A stretch of DNA of 64,000 bases from Chondrus crispus (taxonomy: Eukaryota > Rhodophyta > Florideophyceae > Gigartinales > Gigartinaceae): the NCBI RefSeq assembly GCF_000350225.1, contig NW_005179311.1, positions 1 through 64,000 on the forward strand. The letters are read 5' to 3'. The position numbers and the translations under genes were made by a program. The notes under the pieces are model-generated. The model saw only the letters and a program-made list of their open reading frames with translations, was not told where the DNA came from and did no database searches. Shown here piece after piece: positions 9,470 to 20,953 of the stretch. The stretch's first letter is position 1; each line of letters starts with the position of its first letter.

Positions 9470-10541
9470 CGCAGAGATACAATGGTGCGGCTCGCACTCA
9501 ATGTAAACGACGTATTGCATGTTTTTTTGAAAAATCTAAAATTGACCAATAGGAATCAAGTACGCGGATAAGATCTGCGAAACCATAAACATTTTCGCTT
9601 TTAGCCAGCCCGGTCTAAGGCGACAGTGAGGGCAAACCGACAAATAGGCAGACCTCCCCGCGCTGCCTTTCACCTTCACCGGCCAACCCCGAATCCGGCG
9701 CCCCCCTAGTCACAGTCCTTACCCCACAGCTTCCTCCGCTATCGCATCGACAGCCTCTTGCGTCCCTCTCGATGAGTAAAACCATGACACATACGAAGTA
9801 TTAAAGAGTTATAAACAAGACCGTTTGCGAAATATCTTGATCATGAAAAGACACTGTACCCGCAAGTGTCTATCCGACCAGGGCCACTCCCCATCTGAGA
9901 ACAGCCATTTTTAACAAAAACATATACATCAAATTGCGAACTTGGAATGTCGATTTGGGCAACATTTACTGAACGTCATTGTCCTCGGCAATAACACCTT
10001 GCAGGGCACTGGGGTAGCAATTTTGACTGCATGAAAAAAAATTCAGAATACAATGCAGATTAAGTACCCAGTTGCTCTTTTAAACTTGGGTTTTTGGTTT
10101 CGGAGTTATTTTATTTTACTCGCGACTTAGCTCTAATCTAGTTCTTTTCCAGACATTTCTAGAAACGAAAGAGAAGGACATGTAGTTCTCATTAATCTCT
10201 TTTATATTCCATAAGGCACACGTCAAGTAAGGTGGCGAGGTTATCGTTCTCCCTCTTGTCGAGAAAGCGCCAGTCTAGAGAAATAATAACTCGAAAAGTG
10301 ATCGCATATGAGGACAACGGTAGGATAGAGTCTCATGACACACAAGTGCTACAGTACAGGCTGGTCTTGATCCGTTTGAATGAATTACAGCAGCTTCTGA
10401 TCCCCGTCTTCTCTCCCTCTATAGCGGAGCAAGCGACTCAAGCACTTCTATCGGCGCAAGGAAAATAGGGGGGTCCCAACATCCTAACACTCTCCCACCT
10501 AGCCCGGGGCGCCAAACGCCAACGCCCGCTCCAAGCTTCAC
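9470..10541. other. Intergenic, AT-rich, nothing recognised
   Basis: About 1.07 kb between the tRNA and the Elp5-like gene. A 78-codon open frame at 10232-10468 has no motif and sits in AT-rich DNA unlike the coding sequences; it was not called. Confidence 0.5.
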
Positions 10542-11249
10542 ATGAGCGCGAAAGCAGCCCCGCTCTCCTTCCTCGTCGACGGGCAAGCCTTGCAACGCGG
10601 CGGCCACCTCACGCTCGTCCGCGATGCAACGGACGCCTGCGATGCCATCCCGCTGCTGCTCAACATAGTGAAGACGCTGACCAATAAGCGAACCACCAGC
10701 GCCACTCAAACTCCACTCTTCCTGTCCACCCGATCGCGCTCCAGATACGCGCACCCCGATGACAGACACATCCACCCGGTGCTGTCGCGCGCTGCAGCCG
10801 CGGCGACGGCGACGTGTGTCGCGCTCGACCCTTACACGATGCAAGACCCGGCGTTCGCTTCCGGGAAGCTCGATTTTCAGAGGCGGCTCGTAGAAAAGAT
10901 CCGCGATATGGCTCGGGAACAGTCACTGCAGTTGGTTGTTATTGAGTGTATGTACTCTTTGAAGGCCGTGTTTGGAGTGGACCCGTCCGCTTTCGTGAGG
11001 AGCTTGATCGCACCAGGCACAAACTTATCCGTCATTTCTGCGTGCCCGATGGGCTGTGGCATTGATGAAGACATCGCTGATTTGGCCGATATTTCGGATT
11101 CCGTTTGCGACATGCACGACTTGCAGACCGGCGCTGCGAATGACATTGACGGAATGCTCAGAGTAGCAAAGAACGCTGGTCGGTGGCAACCCTCGTTAAA
11201 AGCACAGCGCTATCAAGTCACGGAGGCATCTTTTAAAATTTACACTTGA
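10542..11249 (+). CDS. Probable Elongator subunit Elp5-like protein
   Basis: 235 residues, single exon. The layout resembles an inactive RecA-like fold as in Elongator subunits Elp5/Elp6. An opening GGHLTLVRDATDA strand parallels the GGLVLLRDS start of animal Elp5. It is followed by an LLLNIVKTL helix, a strand before STRSRSRYAHP, a central LQLVVIECMYSLKAVFG stretch in the place of the Walker-B-like strand, and DLADISDSVCDMHDLQTG near the end. No P-loop lysine is visible, as expected for this subfamily. In the family the Elp456 ring works in wobble-uridine modification of tRNA. The match is from memory of sequence patterns and is weak; a different RecA-like protein is possible. The stop is 24 bp from the convergent TSR1 stop. 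Confidence 0.5.
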   Translation: MSAKAAPLSFLVDGQALQRGGHLTLVRDATDACDAIPLLLNIVKTLTNKRTTSATQTPLFLSTRSRSRYAHPDDRHIHPVLSRAAAAATATCVALDPYTMQDPAFASGKLDFQRRLVEKIRDMAREQSLQLVVIECMYSLKAVFGVDPSAFVRSLIAPGTNLSVISACPMGCGIDEDIADLADISDSVCDMHDLQTGAANDIDGMLRVAKNAGRWQPSLKAQRYQVTEASFKIYT

Positions 11250-11273
11250 TGCGATTTGCTCAAGAACACCTGT

Positions 11274-13382
11274 CTACAAAATGTACTTGCATTTTTGCTC
11301 TGCAGGCACAACTTTCGGATACACTCGCTTGTATAAAGTCATACAAACCGTGTCGTGATGGAGAATGACATTGTCAAAAATGCATTTCATGTGCCCATGC
11401 GTACCTAGCGGCTCGAGAATGTGTCCCGTCCGTCCCATTTTGGTCCACAGCTCTACAGGTTTGAACCACCGCACGTCCTCGGGGTTGAAGAACATGAATT
11501 TCGCCACTGTCCGTCGCTTTTGTGTCTTAAATGGATACCCTGTCAAAATGATCCGCTTCAGTATGATTCTATCTGGATCCGCCCCAAGTGCAGTCCCCGT
11601 AGCGATGAGAGACCCACCAGGATGGAAAAGCAACCCAGGTGCCGGAGCATATGTCGCTGGTCCGTAAAATGTCACGACTGTGTGTCGCCCGTGTTTCAAG
11701 TACCTTTCCATCTTGTGCTTGTCTGAGTTGGCATTGTGTTCTGAAAACATCGGTCTACCATCAAAACGGACAAAACCACAGTGCATCTCTAGGTGTGTCT
11801 TCGCCTTGATATCACCGGCATCCTCTACATCCACACGTCGTACTCCAAAGTGTACGACACTTTTCCTGTTTTCATGACGCAGCATGCCGGATGCAATAAT
11901 TGCTCGCTTCCCTCCTTGTAGAACGGATGAAAGCACATGAATAGTTTCGGCGGGTACGTTTTGCACATATATATACACTTTCCGCCCAGGTCCGGCCATG
12001 TTAACGGCTTCATTGCAGGCCGCGTCCTCTGCATCTTTCTTCGCTCTCGAGAGAACGCTCTTTCGAGTGGAGGCCAAATTGCGAAACTGGAACAGGGAGG
12101 CATACTGTGGAGGAAGCTGCTCCTTCGGATCCCACTCTCCCGTGCGGAAGGATTTGAGTCCGCGGTATCGGGCAAACCTGATACGAGCTGCTTGATTGAT
12201 GGGCGTATCAACTTCGTCGGGAAATAAAGTGTTGGTTTTCGCTGCTTCTCTCACCCTCTTGACTTCCTCCTCGTCAATGTCCATATCGTCATCTGCCATG
12301 GCATCGTCCTCAGCATCATGACCACCAGACATATTGTCGTCCGCACCAGCCGTACCAGCATCATCGTCATCATCGATCCCTTCCTCATACTTGGCCAGTA
12401 GTTCATCAACAGGGTCCTCCTCCTTGACATCTTCCACCTCAGGCGGCCATGTTTGCTCACCCATCATTTCATTGACCTCCGCTTCGCTCTCGACGGGTTC
12501 CGCCTCCCCCTCAACCCGTACGGACAGCTCCTTTGACGAAGCGACGTCAACTATCTTCGACGCCACAAACGACCCAAAACCTGTAATGTGGACTAGCTCG
12601 TTCGCCGAAAACCCGCGTCCCCTCGTCCAGCCGCACAATACTAGTATCCCCTCGTTACCTTCAGCCCCTGGTTCTGCCGTAACACTTTCCACACGCATGT
12701 ACCCATATCTCGAGCGCCAGTTGACGTTCCTAGGTGTCTTTGCGAAAATCCTGCGTAGCGCGAGCTTATTTCCCTTTTCCGCCGCCTCACCCTCTCCGCA
12801 CTCGATACAAATTGGACGAAGCGCATGATCTTGTCCAACACTCTCCGCCGCCAGCTCTCTCCCTCGCTGCTTCCTCAACGTGGGATCATCCGCCCCTTTA
12901 CCAATCGCCACTGCAAACACCGTGGGAAGCCCTTGCTCCCTCAAAGCAGTCACCAAATCAATGCCTAAGTTGTCGAGCCTATCCTCCGCTCCCGAAAACA
13001 CGAACAGGACGATGTCGGCCACTTTCGCCATATCCAGTGCCGAGATGAGAACTTCCCTATCCGTGGCGCCCTCCCTTCGCACAACCTGCGTCTCAAACTT
13101 TCGGCTATGCTTATCGCGCTCCGTGGCTTGCATGACAGAGCACAGGGTGGCGAGCTCGTCGTCCGTCGCGTTCGAGACGGCCACCAAGCCCACTAGTACC
13201 GGCGCGTGCGAGGCGGCAGATTCTCGAATGCCACGCGCGGTCGCGGCTATGGCCGCTTTGCGTTGGGCGCGCGCATTTAGACGACGGGCAGTCTTCGTCA
13301 CGCCGCCTGCCTGCCCGTGGACGCGCTTCCCCACGAAGGCTTGGACGCGGCCGTGGGCACGCTTCGCTCGGCGAGAACCCAT
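11274..13382 (-). CDS. TSR1: Pre-rRNA processing protein TSR1 (BMS1/TSR1 GTPase-like family)
   Basis: 702 residues, single exon. TSR1 is a GTPase-like factor bound to late pre-40S particles that helps hold back subunit joining. The N-terminus is basic (MGSRRAKRAHGRVQAFVGKR). It is followed by a degenerate GTPase-like domain without a P-loop (VGLVAVSNATDDE, then VLFVFSGAEDRLDNLGIDLV), the AARP2CN-type middle (RSRYGYMRVESV), an acidic stretch near residues 340-390 (EEGIDDDDDAG, MADDDMDIDEEE), and a long C-terminal domain. That domain has RGLKSFRTGEWDPKEQLP, FGPATYAPAPGLL-like and RTGHILEPLGTHGHMKCIFD signatures. The family is usually about 780-800 residues, so this one is compact. It is divergent from CDK7. 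Confidence 0.95.
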   Translation of the reverse strand: MGSRRAKRAHGRVQAFVGKRVHGQAGGVTKTARRLNARAQRKAAIAATARGIRESAASHAPVLVGLVAVSNATDDELATLCSVMQATERDKHSRKFETQVVRREGATDREVLISALDMAKVADIVLFVFSGAEDRLDNLGIDLVTALREQGLPTVFAVAIGKGADDPTLRKQRGRELAAESVGQDHALRPICIECGEGEAAEKGNKLALRRIFAKTPRNVNWRSRYGYMRVESVTAEPGAEGNEGILVLCGWTRGRGFSANELVHITGFGSFVASKIVDVASSKELSVRVEGEAEPVESEAEVNEMMGEQTWPPEVEDVKEEDPVDELLAKYEEGIDDDDDAGTAGADDNMSGGHDAEDDAMADDDMDIDEEEVKRVREAAKTNTLFPDEVDTPINQAARIRFARYRGLKSFRTGEWDPKEQLPPQYASLFQFRNLASTRKSVLSRAKKDAEDAACNEAVNMAGPGRKVYIYVQNVPAETIHVLSSVLQGGKRAIIASGMLRHENRKSVVHFGVRRVDVEDAGDIKAKTHLEMHCGFVRFDGRPMFSEHNANSDKHKMERYLKHGRHTVVTFYGPATYAPAPGLLFHPGGSLIATGTALGADPDRIILKRIILTGYPFKTQKRRTVAKFMFFNPEDVRWFKPVELWTKMGRTGHILEPLGTHGHMKCIFDNVILHHDTVCMTLYKRVYPKVVPAEQKCKYIL

Positions 13383-13971
13383 CTGGCGAAAAAAGAAGAA
13401 TTGCCGCTTGTTTCACGTCTTGCAGAGTGTGGTCGAGAGGCGACGGCGACACACACAACGTTTGTGCTCAGTAGGAAACACGGTCTGGTCAGTGTATGCT
13501 ACGCCGCCGCCGACAGCATGGGATCAGTACAGCACGGTAACAATGTGGCTCTTTTGCATTGAACACGTGTCTACCGGCTACCTTGAAAACAGTACAATTT
13601 GGTGTAAAATTTTGCGAATCCTTTAGCAATGTGCTGAACTTCTGAGGAATGGGTCTCACCAAGACAGACGAGGGGATAGCAAGGAAAGACTGCTCACGCC
13701 CGTTGCCGATTGCTTTCTGTCTCTACCCTGTCTCTTGTAGCCCAAGGATATCTGTATTGTGAGAAAGAAAACTTATCGTACAGAACCCCATTCTTCGTTA
13801 TTCGACCATTCTCCGTCGCAGCTCACCTCTTATTCATCAGTTTTGCACGGCGAAACCTCTTGAAGACCATACTATCAGTGAAACGCAGCTTGCAGCTGTA
13901 TACCTGAGCTATCTCACCCATTAAAGGCACGGCTGAACCTTCTTCCCGTCAAACGAAAACCAAAGTCAGCA
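13383..13971. promoter_or_regulatory. Shared promoter region, TSR1 / CDK7
   Basis: 589 bp between divergent starts. CACGTG lies at 13564-13569. No TATAAA was seen. Regulatory use is inference. Confidence 0.45.
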
Positions 13972-15463
13972 ATGGGGGTTCCTCTTCAGGGCGAAGCCCG
14001 CTATAGGAAGATCAAAGTGCTCGGAGAAGGAACTGTAGGTTACCGAGCTTGCATATGAAAGATAGAATGTCCGCATACTTCAAGGATGCTAACACTTCTC
14101 TCCCAACCATTCTCCTTTTGAAACCCCCATTTTTAGTTTGGTGCGTTTTGAGCCTGTACGCGCTCCGGAGAGGCTCTGACAAGCGGGAGGCAACCAACTT
14201 CCACAGTCTAACTTGTTTTGTTTTGTCCTACCGAATTCCATAGGTATTGTTTCGAAGGCACGCGACCGAACGAGGAAAAGAGATGATATTAACAGCATTG
14301 TCGCCATTAAGAAGATTAGGATGGTAAGGTCTTTTACGTACGGCATTAGCCCCCATGAACATCCGTCGCACGCGCTGCCGAAGCACAATTGCTAACAATC
14401 ACACGCATTTGGTAATTTTCAGGGACACTACAAGGATGGCATTTCTGTGACAGCGTTGAGAGAGATTAAGCTTTTACAGGAGTTGAAGCATCCCAATGTC
14501 ATTGTACGTTCACACACTTGCTAATGCTGCATTGTACCCAACTTGTCCCTTCGGTCGTAACTCCCAACCTGACGTTGACATCCTTCCTTGGTCATAAAAC
14601 AGGGCCTTGTGGATGTGTTCGCGGGCACTAACAATGTGAACATGGTAATCGAGTTTTGCGTCACGGATTTAGAACTTGTCATTCGTGATCGCTCTATTGC
14701 CCTAACTCCAGCAGAAGTGAAATGTTGTATGAAGATGATCCTGCACGGGATTGACGCCTGCCACGAGAAATGGATCCTCCATCGAGATCTCAAGCCCAGC
14801 AACATCCTGGTCGGTGCAGACGGTCAACTCAAGATTGCTGATTTCGGTCTCGCACGCCTTCACGCATCCCCGAAGTCCCGCCTCACTCATCAAGTTATCA
14901 CGAGGTGGTATAGACCGCCGGAGCTACTCTATGCAGCACGTACTTACGGTCCGGCGGTCGATATGTGGTCTGTTGGGTGCATTTTTGCCGAGCTGATGCT
15001 CCGAATGCCGTATTTGCCTGGGGATTCGGACATTGACCAGTTAGCCAAAATCTTTCAGGCGCGAGGTACCCCGAGCAAGGAGGACTGGCCAAACCATGAC
15101 GCTCTACCGGCCTACGTTGAATTCACACCAACACCGGAGCCGGACCATAGAATACTGTTTACGGCTTCATCACCAGAATCTTTGCATCTCCTGGACAAAA
15201 TGATGTACCTCGATCCACTTAAGCGAATATCTGCAAAAGAAGCGTTGAAGCATCCCTACTTTTCACTCGAGTACCCGGCAGCATGCGACGCAGCTACTTT
15301 GCTTGCTAAGATTAAAAGCGGAAGCACAGTGAAAGACCAGGGAACCGCCAATGGGAATGGAGAGGATTCCATGGATGACAGTCGCGAAGGCGAGCAGGGC
15401 TCAAAACCAGTCGTGAGTGAAACTGCTCGCGCTTTGGGAGGACGACGGCTTGATTTCTCGTAG
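13972..15463 (+). CDS. CDK7: Cyclin-dependent kinase 7 (CDKD/CAK), four exons
   Basis: Exons are 13972-14038, 14244-14323, 14423-14503 and 14603-15463, giving 362 residues. Introns are 205, 99 and 99 bp with donors GTTACC, GTAAGG and GTACGT. CDK7 is the CDK-activating kinase and the TFIIH kinase that phosphorylates the RNA polymerase II tail. Visible motifs: the Gly loop LGEGTVGIVSKA, AIKKIRM with the ATP lysine, the TALREIKLLQEL helix (the PSTAIRE position, CDK7-like), HRDLKPSNIL, DFGLARL, the T-loop SPKSRLTHQVITRWYRPPELL with both phosphosites of the family, and MPYLPGDSDIDQL. The last of these separates CDK7 from CDK1/2. The end, ALGGRRLDFS, recalls the short basic tail of CDK7. The intron 1 donor GTTACC is unusual, but only this junction gives GEGTVGIV. 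Confidence 0.95.
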
Positions 15464-17720
15464 GGGGTGTCAGCCCTCTTACGTTGGTACGAAGTGCAAT
15501 TTATTATACAAGTCTGAAGCTGTACGCCACAGACACCGCCCGTAATTGTTGAAGCGCGGCTTTCCCTTATAGACAAGTAATGCCACTTCTATGCAGTCTT
15601 CATAAACAAAAATACAGAACAACTGTCTGGCATAAATCCAGTCGGCTATAAAATTGATCTGGATCAGGCCCATCAGTCAGTCAGATGTGTCTCAAATACT
15701 TTCCTGCAACAATTTTTTTTTTTTTTTTTGTGTTTCAGAACAGATGAACGCTTAAAACAACTTGATATGAACCGAAGTATACTGTATATGTCTGCAGTTG
15801 GCGCCACGTAGCGCTTGTTGAATAATGATGCTCCATAGACGGTGTGACTCGGGTAGTCTTCAATCGTGAAGAACTCATGTTTTTCGTGCCTTCGACGAAA
15901 CTCCGACAAAATGGCTAGAGATACTTAACTTGCGAAAAAGCAAATGAAGGTGATCGATTTCCTCGAATCCTTTTCTTAGTCGGGAGAAAACATGACGCCA
16001 TCAGTTCGTGAGTCAACCTTTGCAGTGTCAAGGCGAATGGAACGACAGTACAATACCATGACCGCATACCATTAACTTTGCGGCCAATACGTCCCATATA
16101 TCCATTCTTGCCTCCACAAGTTTTCCCGCTCATGGATGTAGGGATTGTTAAAGTGTAAAGAAGAGAATGCCTTTGGTACCACTTCTCACCACTTCTCATG
16201 AAAAGGAATTGTTTTTGCCAACCCCTGTCGTAGGCGATTAAAATTCTATGGCTAAAGTCCAGTTCCGCTCTGCTCACCGGCTGTGTATCCATTTGCTCGA
16301 GTCCTTCATTCATGCCGTAAACATTAGTATTTTCTTCGAAAACAATTCTTCTTCCTAGAGACATGTGCAAGCGTTTGTAGATACCGTTGTCCGTCAGAGA
16401 TTAACAAGTGCACCCCACAAATTGCAGCTTGATTGTGATTGAGCAATTTGTCGTCTTAGTATTGACCTGTAAGCTCATCATGTCTACAGCGCAACCTCAA
16501 CGCTTCCTATAGATAGTCTGTATGCATGCAGATTCAACGCTTCACAAATCAATGAAATATGCCGACCAGACGCACTGTCCTTGGCCAAAACGGAATATTG
16601 ATCACCTCCAAAGAACATAACTACTGCAAATGAGGGTTGCATTGCACCTTGGAGATGGTCAGTGCCTCGAAAATTGAACCCAATGAGTATTCAAGTTGCC
16701 TCCCATCGCTTTGTAGAAAACTTAGGGTTGAATATCGTGTTTGGTACCAAGGGCATGCGCGAAACAAAGCTCATTATCACTCTATTATGGAATAGTGGAG
16801 AGAAATAACCGGGGCTGGCATCTTTGTAGGATATGGTCAAAGTCTAAGAACGTGTCAAAGAATGTCAAAAAGAACAAGGGCTCTACGGAGTAATTACTTC
16901 GTGGCCATACCATCCTCTGGTACTTCTCACTAGTAGGAAAACATGGTTAAAGCTTTTGAAATTGTATGAGACGGCGGAAAATAATCTATTTGCGTGGTCT
17001 TTTTTTCCGCATCGGCCCCGGTGCGACCGGATTGCAAACAAAATAGGCGACAATCCAAGACCCCAGCAACCGCTTTGTTGAATGATTCAACATCTCGACA
17101 TCTTTCTGCCTCTATTTCCTCATTACGTCCTTCCGACGAGTCAGGTACTGTTCTTGTAGCCAGGAAGTATGGAAAAGATTTTTGGGCTGCAGTTTTGGGC
17201 CCTAAGGGATTCGGATTAGGGAGACCGGGAAAGAAGTCGGACATATTTGACTTCCATTAATCCTCCGTGCCTCTAGCTGATTGCATCGAGGAACTCACGA
17301 ATGAGACTATATATGCCCCTTTCATATAACTGGAGATGTGGTATAGTAGTCCATCCAGTGCAGCTAACTTCTGGTAGGATTCCTTTAACTACGAAGGAAG
17401 ACATGGATGAATGAACCGCCATGTCACAATTCGCGGGACATAAACCTGTCAAGGACATTTAAATATTTACGGGCCCGCATATGAATTTAAACTTCTTCTC
17501 TACATACGACTGCTCTAATCTGGAGCAAAAGCTACTCAGTGCACTTAAACATCAATGACCCGTTTTCATGCCCATTATTGTGAAGAACTAAAAGCACTTG
17601 CTGCGCTACAGTGGAGACAATAGCTTTCGCTCAGCAACTCGTCATACGCAGTGATCAGGAGCAGTCACACATCCCTAGGTCGGCATTCGGTCGGAATGAG
17701 GCAGCCGACTTTGTCGCTCC
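15464..17720. other. Long intergenic stretch, no gene supported
   Basis: About 2.25 kb, AT-richer than the genes. It has a T-run at about 15712-15729. A 151-codon minus-strand frame at 15915-16370 starts with ATG but shows no motif and no gene-like composition. I cannot say whether it is a gene remnant. Confidence 0.5.
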
Positions 17721-19106
17721 ATGTCCTGCATGTGGTGGCGAATGCGTGTATGGAATTTAAACCGCGCGACCAGAAAATGCGGCTCTGTATCTCTCCGATA
17801 CTTGGGGCTATATCTTGTTTTGAGTTCTCTTGCAATTAACCTGACTATACCTGCTTTGAAGCGACCATCAATCGTTTCAAATCTGAAATCATCGCGGTCT
17901 TCAAACCTTGTAGCTGACTTCGAGTTTCGACATTACCTTTCGGCATGTGTCATCGTACGCGAGTCAAGCGATATTCTTGGAGAGTTTCTGGTGAGAAATT
18001 ATCTTGCCGGAGTAGATCACTTCTTCATTTATGGAGATGATAGCGACCCATCAGAAGTGCAACGTCTAAAGATTTTGTTTCAAGCTTTCAATGGGATTGT
18101 CACATATCTTGAGCACGGGAGACAAGCTCCAAGCGATGAAGAGGATCCTGAAAACTACGTACAGATGAGAATGTATCGACATTGCGTTCAAAAGTTTGGC
18201 ATGTCATCGAAATGGGTGGCCTTGATTGACAGCGATGAGTTCTTCGAAACATCCTCTTCTTCATTCTTTGACCACTCAGAAGATAGAAAGCTACATCATG
18301 CCTTTCTTCACGATGTACTCAAATCTCACGAGATGACTCCCGTGTTGTGTGTTCGATGGAAAACGGCGCTTACCAATGGCAGAATTCAACCGCTGAAACA
18401 GGGTGAGACGATTCATGAGTCTTTCCCTAACACATGTAAGACTCGGGAGAACAACAGCAAGAAGCTGGCTCTCCGAAAAATGATCTTGCAGCCTCGATTT
18501 GTCGATCTGGAACGTACCCCGAAACAGGATGTTGCTATACACAAAGGTTTCCGTTTTAGCGGCCCTATGAAGAAACTTCATTGCAAGTGGGGACTCCTTC
18601 ATGGCATGGAACCTCCCATTCACCTCATTCACTATTGGAGTCGAGATTTATGCAGTTTCTTGAAAAAAATCCGTCGAGGACGCCCCCGAAAAGGCGTCCC
18701 GATGCGAAATCTGAGCGATCTACTGATAAGAGAGAGTGCGTGTGTTGAAGAAAGAGGGAAATGGTACAAAAAGGCCCGAGTAGAAGCAGAAAAAAGACTT
18801 CTCCTGCAGCTTCCTGTCTTCCCAGAGCGCAAGAGTCCTCTTGGAGGTTTGAATAGCGCTATTGGAAATCAAAACTCTTCAATTTTTAGATTCTCCGAAC
18901 AGCGCATGTCTAGGTTGATATCAGAAATAGCCATGGGAAGCCTTTTTTCGAATGAAGCATACTGCGAAAACCGAGAGTCTGTCGCTTGTGCATCATCAAA
19001 GAAACGAAACTATTCGAAGTGGCCATTTCCCTGGGTTGAGTATATCACCAGCTCCAAATCAATGGCAAATGAGGACCGTTTCTTCACATCAAACAAAATC
19101 AAATAG
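17721..19106 (+). CDS. Glycosyltransferase family 92-like (DUF23) type II membrane protein
   Basis: 461 residues. A short basic N-terminus is followed by one hydrophobic segment at about 26-45 (LGLYLVLSSLAINLTI-like), the usual Golgi signal anchor. The catalytic region begins at LSACVIVRESSDILGEFLVRNYLAGVDHFFIYGDDS, the classic start of GT92/DUF23 enzymes. WVALIDSDEFF near 170 supplies the metal-binding DxD. Later family-like features are the RWKTALTNG stretch and HYWSRDLCSFLKKIRRGRP near 305-325. GT92 members add beta-1,4-galactose in animals and plants; in red algae such enzymes could act on wall galactans or glycans, but the acceptor is unknown. Single exon, moderately AT-rich. The last 110 residues look unstructured. 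Confidence 0.85.
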   Translation: MSCMWWRMRVWNLNRATRKCGSVSLRYLGLYLVLSSLAINLTIPALKRPSIVSNLKSSRSSNLVADFEFRHYLSACVIVRESSDILGEFLVRNYLAGVDHFFIYGDDSDPSEVQRLKILFQAFNGIVTYLEHGRQAPSDEEDPENYVQMRMYRHCVQKFGMSSKWVALIDSDEFFETSSSSFFDHSEDRKLHHAFLHDVLKSHEMTPVLCVRWKTALTNGRIQPLKQGETIHESFPNTCKTRENNSKKLALRKMILQPRFVDLERTPKQDVAIHKGFRFSGPMKKLHCKWGLLHGMEPPIHLIHYWSRDLCSFLKKIRRGRPRKGVPMRNLSDLLIRESACVEERGKWYKKARVEAEKRLLLQLPVFPERKSPLGGLNSAIGNQNSSIFRFSEQRMSRLISEIAMGSLFSNEAYCENRESVACASSKKRNYSKWPFPWVEYITSSKSMANEDRFFTSNKIK

Positions 19107-20953
19107 AGGCAGTGAGGCGACCTTAAATACTCAAATCTGAGAAGTCAGGCTTGTGGTCTAACCTGCCCTAATAAACAGGGATAGACAAAGTCACATTGAA
19201 CACATTTAAATTTTCTTTTGTACTCCTTACGAAAGCAATTGTATTGATGTAATTCGTGTAGGACGAAAAAGTAGCCCCAATGACTTCTTCCAGTTGATAC
19301 GATTGGATAAGCACAAATCTTTAGAGCGAAAGATTGCATCTGGACGATGGGGTCTGGCGTAAAGTCCCGTCGCACTGTCCGCAAGGCTCAAGATGGTGGC
19401 ATACTCCCTCGATGGGCAGCAGTATTTTATCTCGAATGTGCACCGAACCCTTTGCAGCGGAATAGGAGCTGTCCCCATTGCTCGGCGAGGTCAAATTCGC
19501 TCTCGGCCTGGCCTACGTCTTTGACAATTTCAGGTTGACATGATATCGTTTCATAGACAGTCCTAAGAAAAAAGAATGCTAGAGTTGGTATGATTCTACT
19601 GCGAGGCTGACTTTCTTCACTTTCAAGACGCCTATCGTAACTGCTTATGGCGACCATGAATTCTTAAATTATTATTTTGCAACTTTCGAATCAGCAATGG
19701 AGAAGCGAGAGTACAATGGAAACAGAGTAGAAACGTAGACGCAGCAATAATAATGGTAGAGTAACGAGTCAATGGTTCTTGATATGTCGTAAAGACATGG
19801 ATAACCCAACTCTAGAGCCCTAGTATAGTATTGCAAGAACGTCATGGATTACAATGGACAGTATGACACTTCGGCAGTTTCAGCATTCGCCTGCCGATTT
19901 CCCTAACTGTGATGAATTTTAGAACACGAATTTGACGAAGAGAAAAGAATCTAGTCAATAGCTAGCTGCCGTAATGCGATCCACCGCGATCCACGAAGCG
20001 TTTTTAAAAACGAGATCCTATTGGCCTGTTAACCCTTCACCACGTCACTGGCACATGGGAGTTATCATAACTACGCATTTGTGAATTGGCTGCTACCTCG
20101 AGAGGTAAATCGTAATGCGACTGAACTTCTCCCAACTGAGATTGGCATAGAGCCGTCCAGTGGTCGTCTGGCTTACGGTCGCCGAACTTGAAACGAGTCC
20201 ATATAGTGCTTCTCCAAATGCTTGAAATCAGATCCACGCGGTATCAAGACCAACTTGATTGAATCGCAACCCGCCGACAGCGTTCGGATGTATTTTAATA
20301 CAATTCGGGGGAAATCTATATTGGCTTAGCGCATTCAATGGACACAGAAGATGTCTACTGGTACAGACACACCAAACACAATGCGTCGAATATGCACTTT
20401 GGCATGAAAAGACAAAACCTAGCACTATTCATGACTTGACTATCTCCACTGTGTTGGCCCAACGAGATGACTAGTCACTTGAAACGGCAGAAAACTTTTC
20501 GCAAGGATGTGAAATTAATTCTCCTCTGAAATGAGGCCGTATTATTACGGAATCCGATACAGTCTCTGGGTCTACACGGCCTCACTTGCTATCCCCCTTT
20601 ATGTATGTCTTTACAGTGGGAATTCCATTCTCCTTTGGCGCGGCCCAGTGTTTTCTTTCTATAGTAGTAAGTTCGGGGTATCAACAGTTTCAACGCCGGT
20701 GAGAATTTCCGGGGTCATCCTTACCTTGATGTGCCAGGTGAATTCGCAGGAGTCTCATACTTTCAACTATACTCACTGCTAACCGCAGTACTTTTAGTTC
20801 TCTGAATAGACGGGACCATTGTACCGCCATCCCCCTTCCTGCTGACCCTAACGTTTTGTTAGCAGCTTCTCCAAAGCAGCTAACAAAACTTGTCTCTCTT
20901 GTCCCTCCTGAATCTGGGCAAGAGTGCTCCTCATTCCTTCTTGTTCAGTACGA
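19107..20953. other. Intergenic stretch, nothing recognised
   Basis: About 1.85 kb of AT-rich DNA between the GT92 gene and the CMP-Kdo synthetase gene. Only short motif-free frames were found. Confidence 0.5.

Noticed and set aside
10232-10468. 78-codon frame before the Elp5-like gene
   Set aside because: No recognisable family and composition like the surrounding non-coding DNA.
14035-14243. Alternative CDK7 intron 1 donor GTAGGT at 14035
   Set aside because: It would break the GEGTVGIV Gly-rich loop and shift the frame; the GTTACC donor keeps it.
15915-16370. 151-codon minus-strand frame between CDK7 and GT92
   Set aside because: No motif, no targeting signal and AT-rich; no support beyond length.
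20924-20953. GTG start for the CMP-Kdo synthetase
   Set aside because: An in-frame ATG follows 30 bp later and leaves the whole domain intact; a GTG start is unlikely in a nuclear gene.
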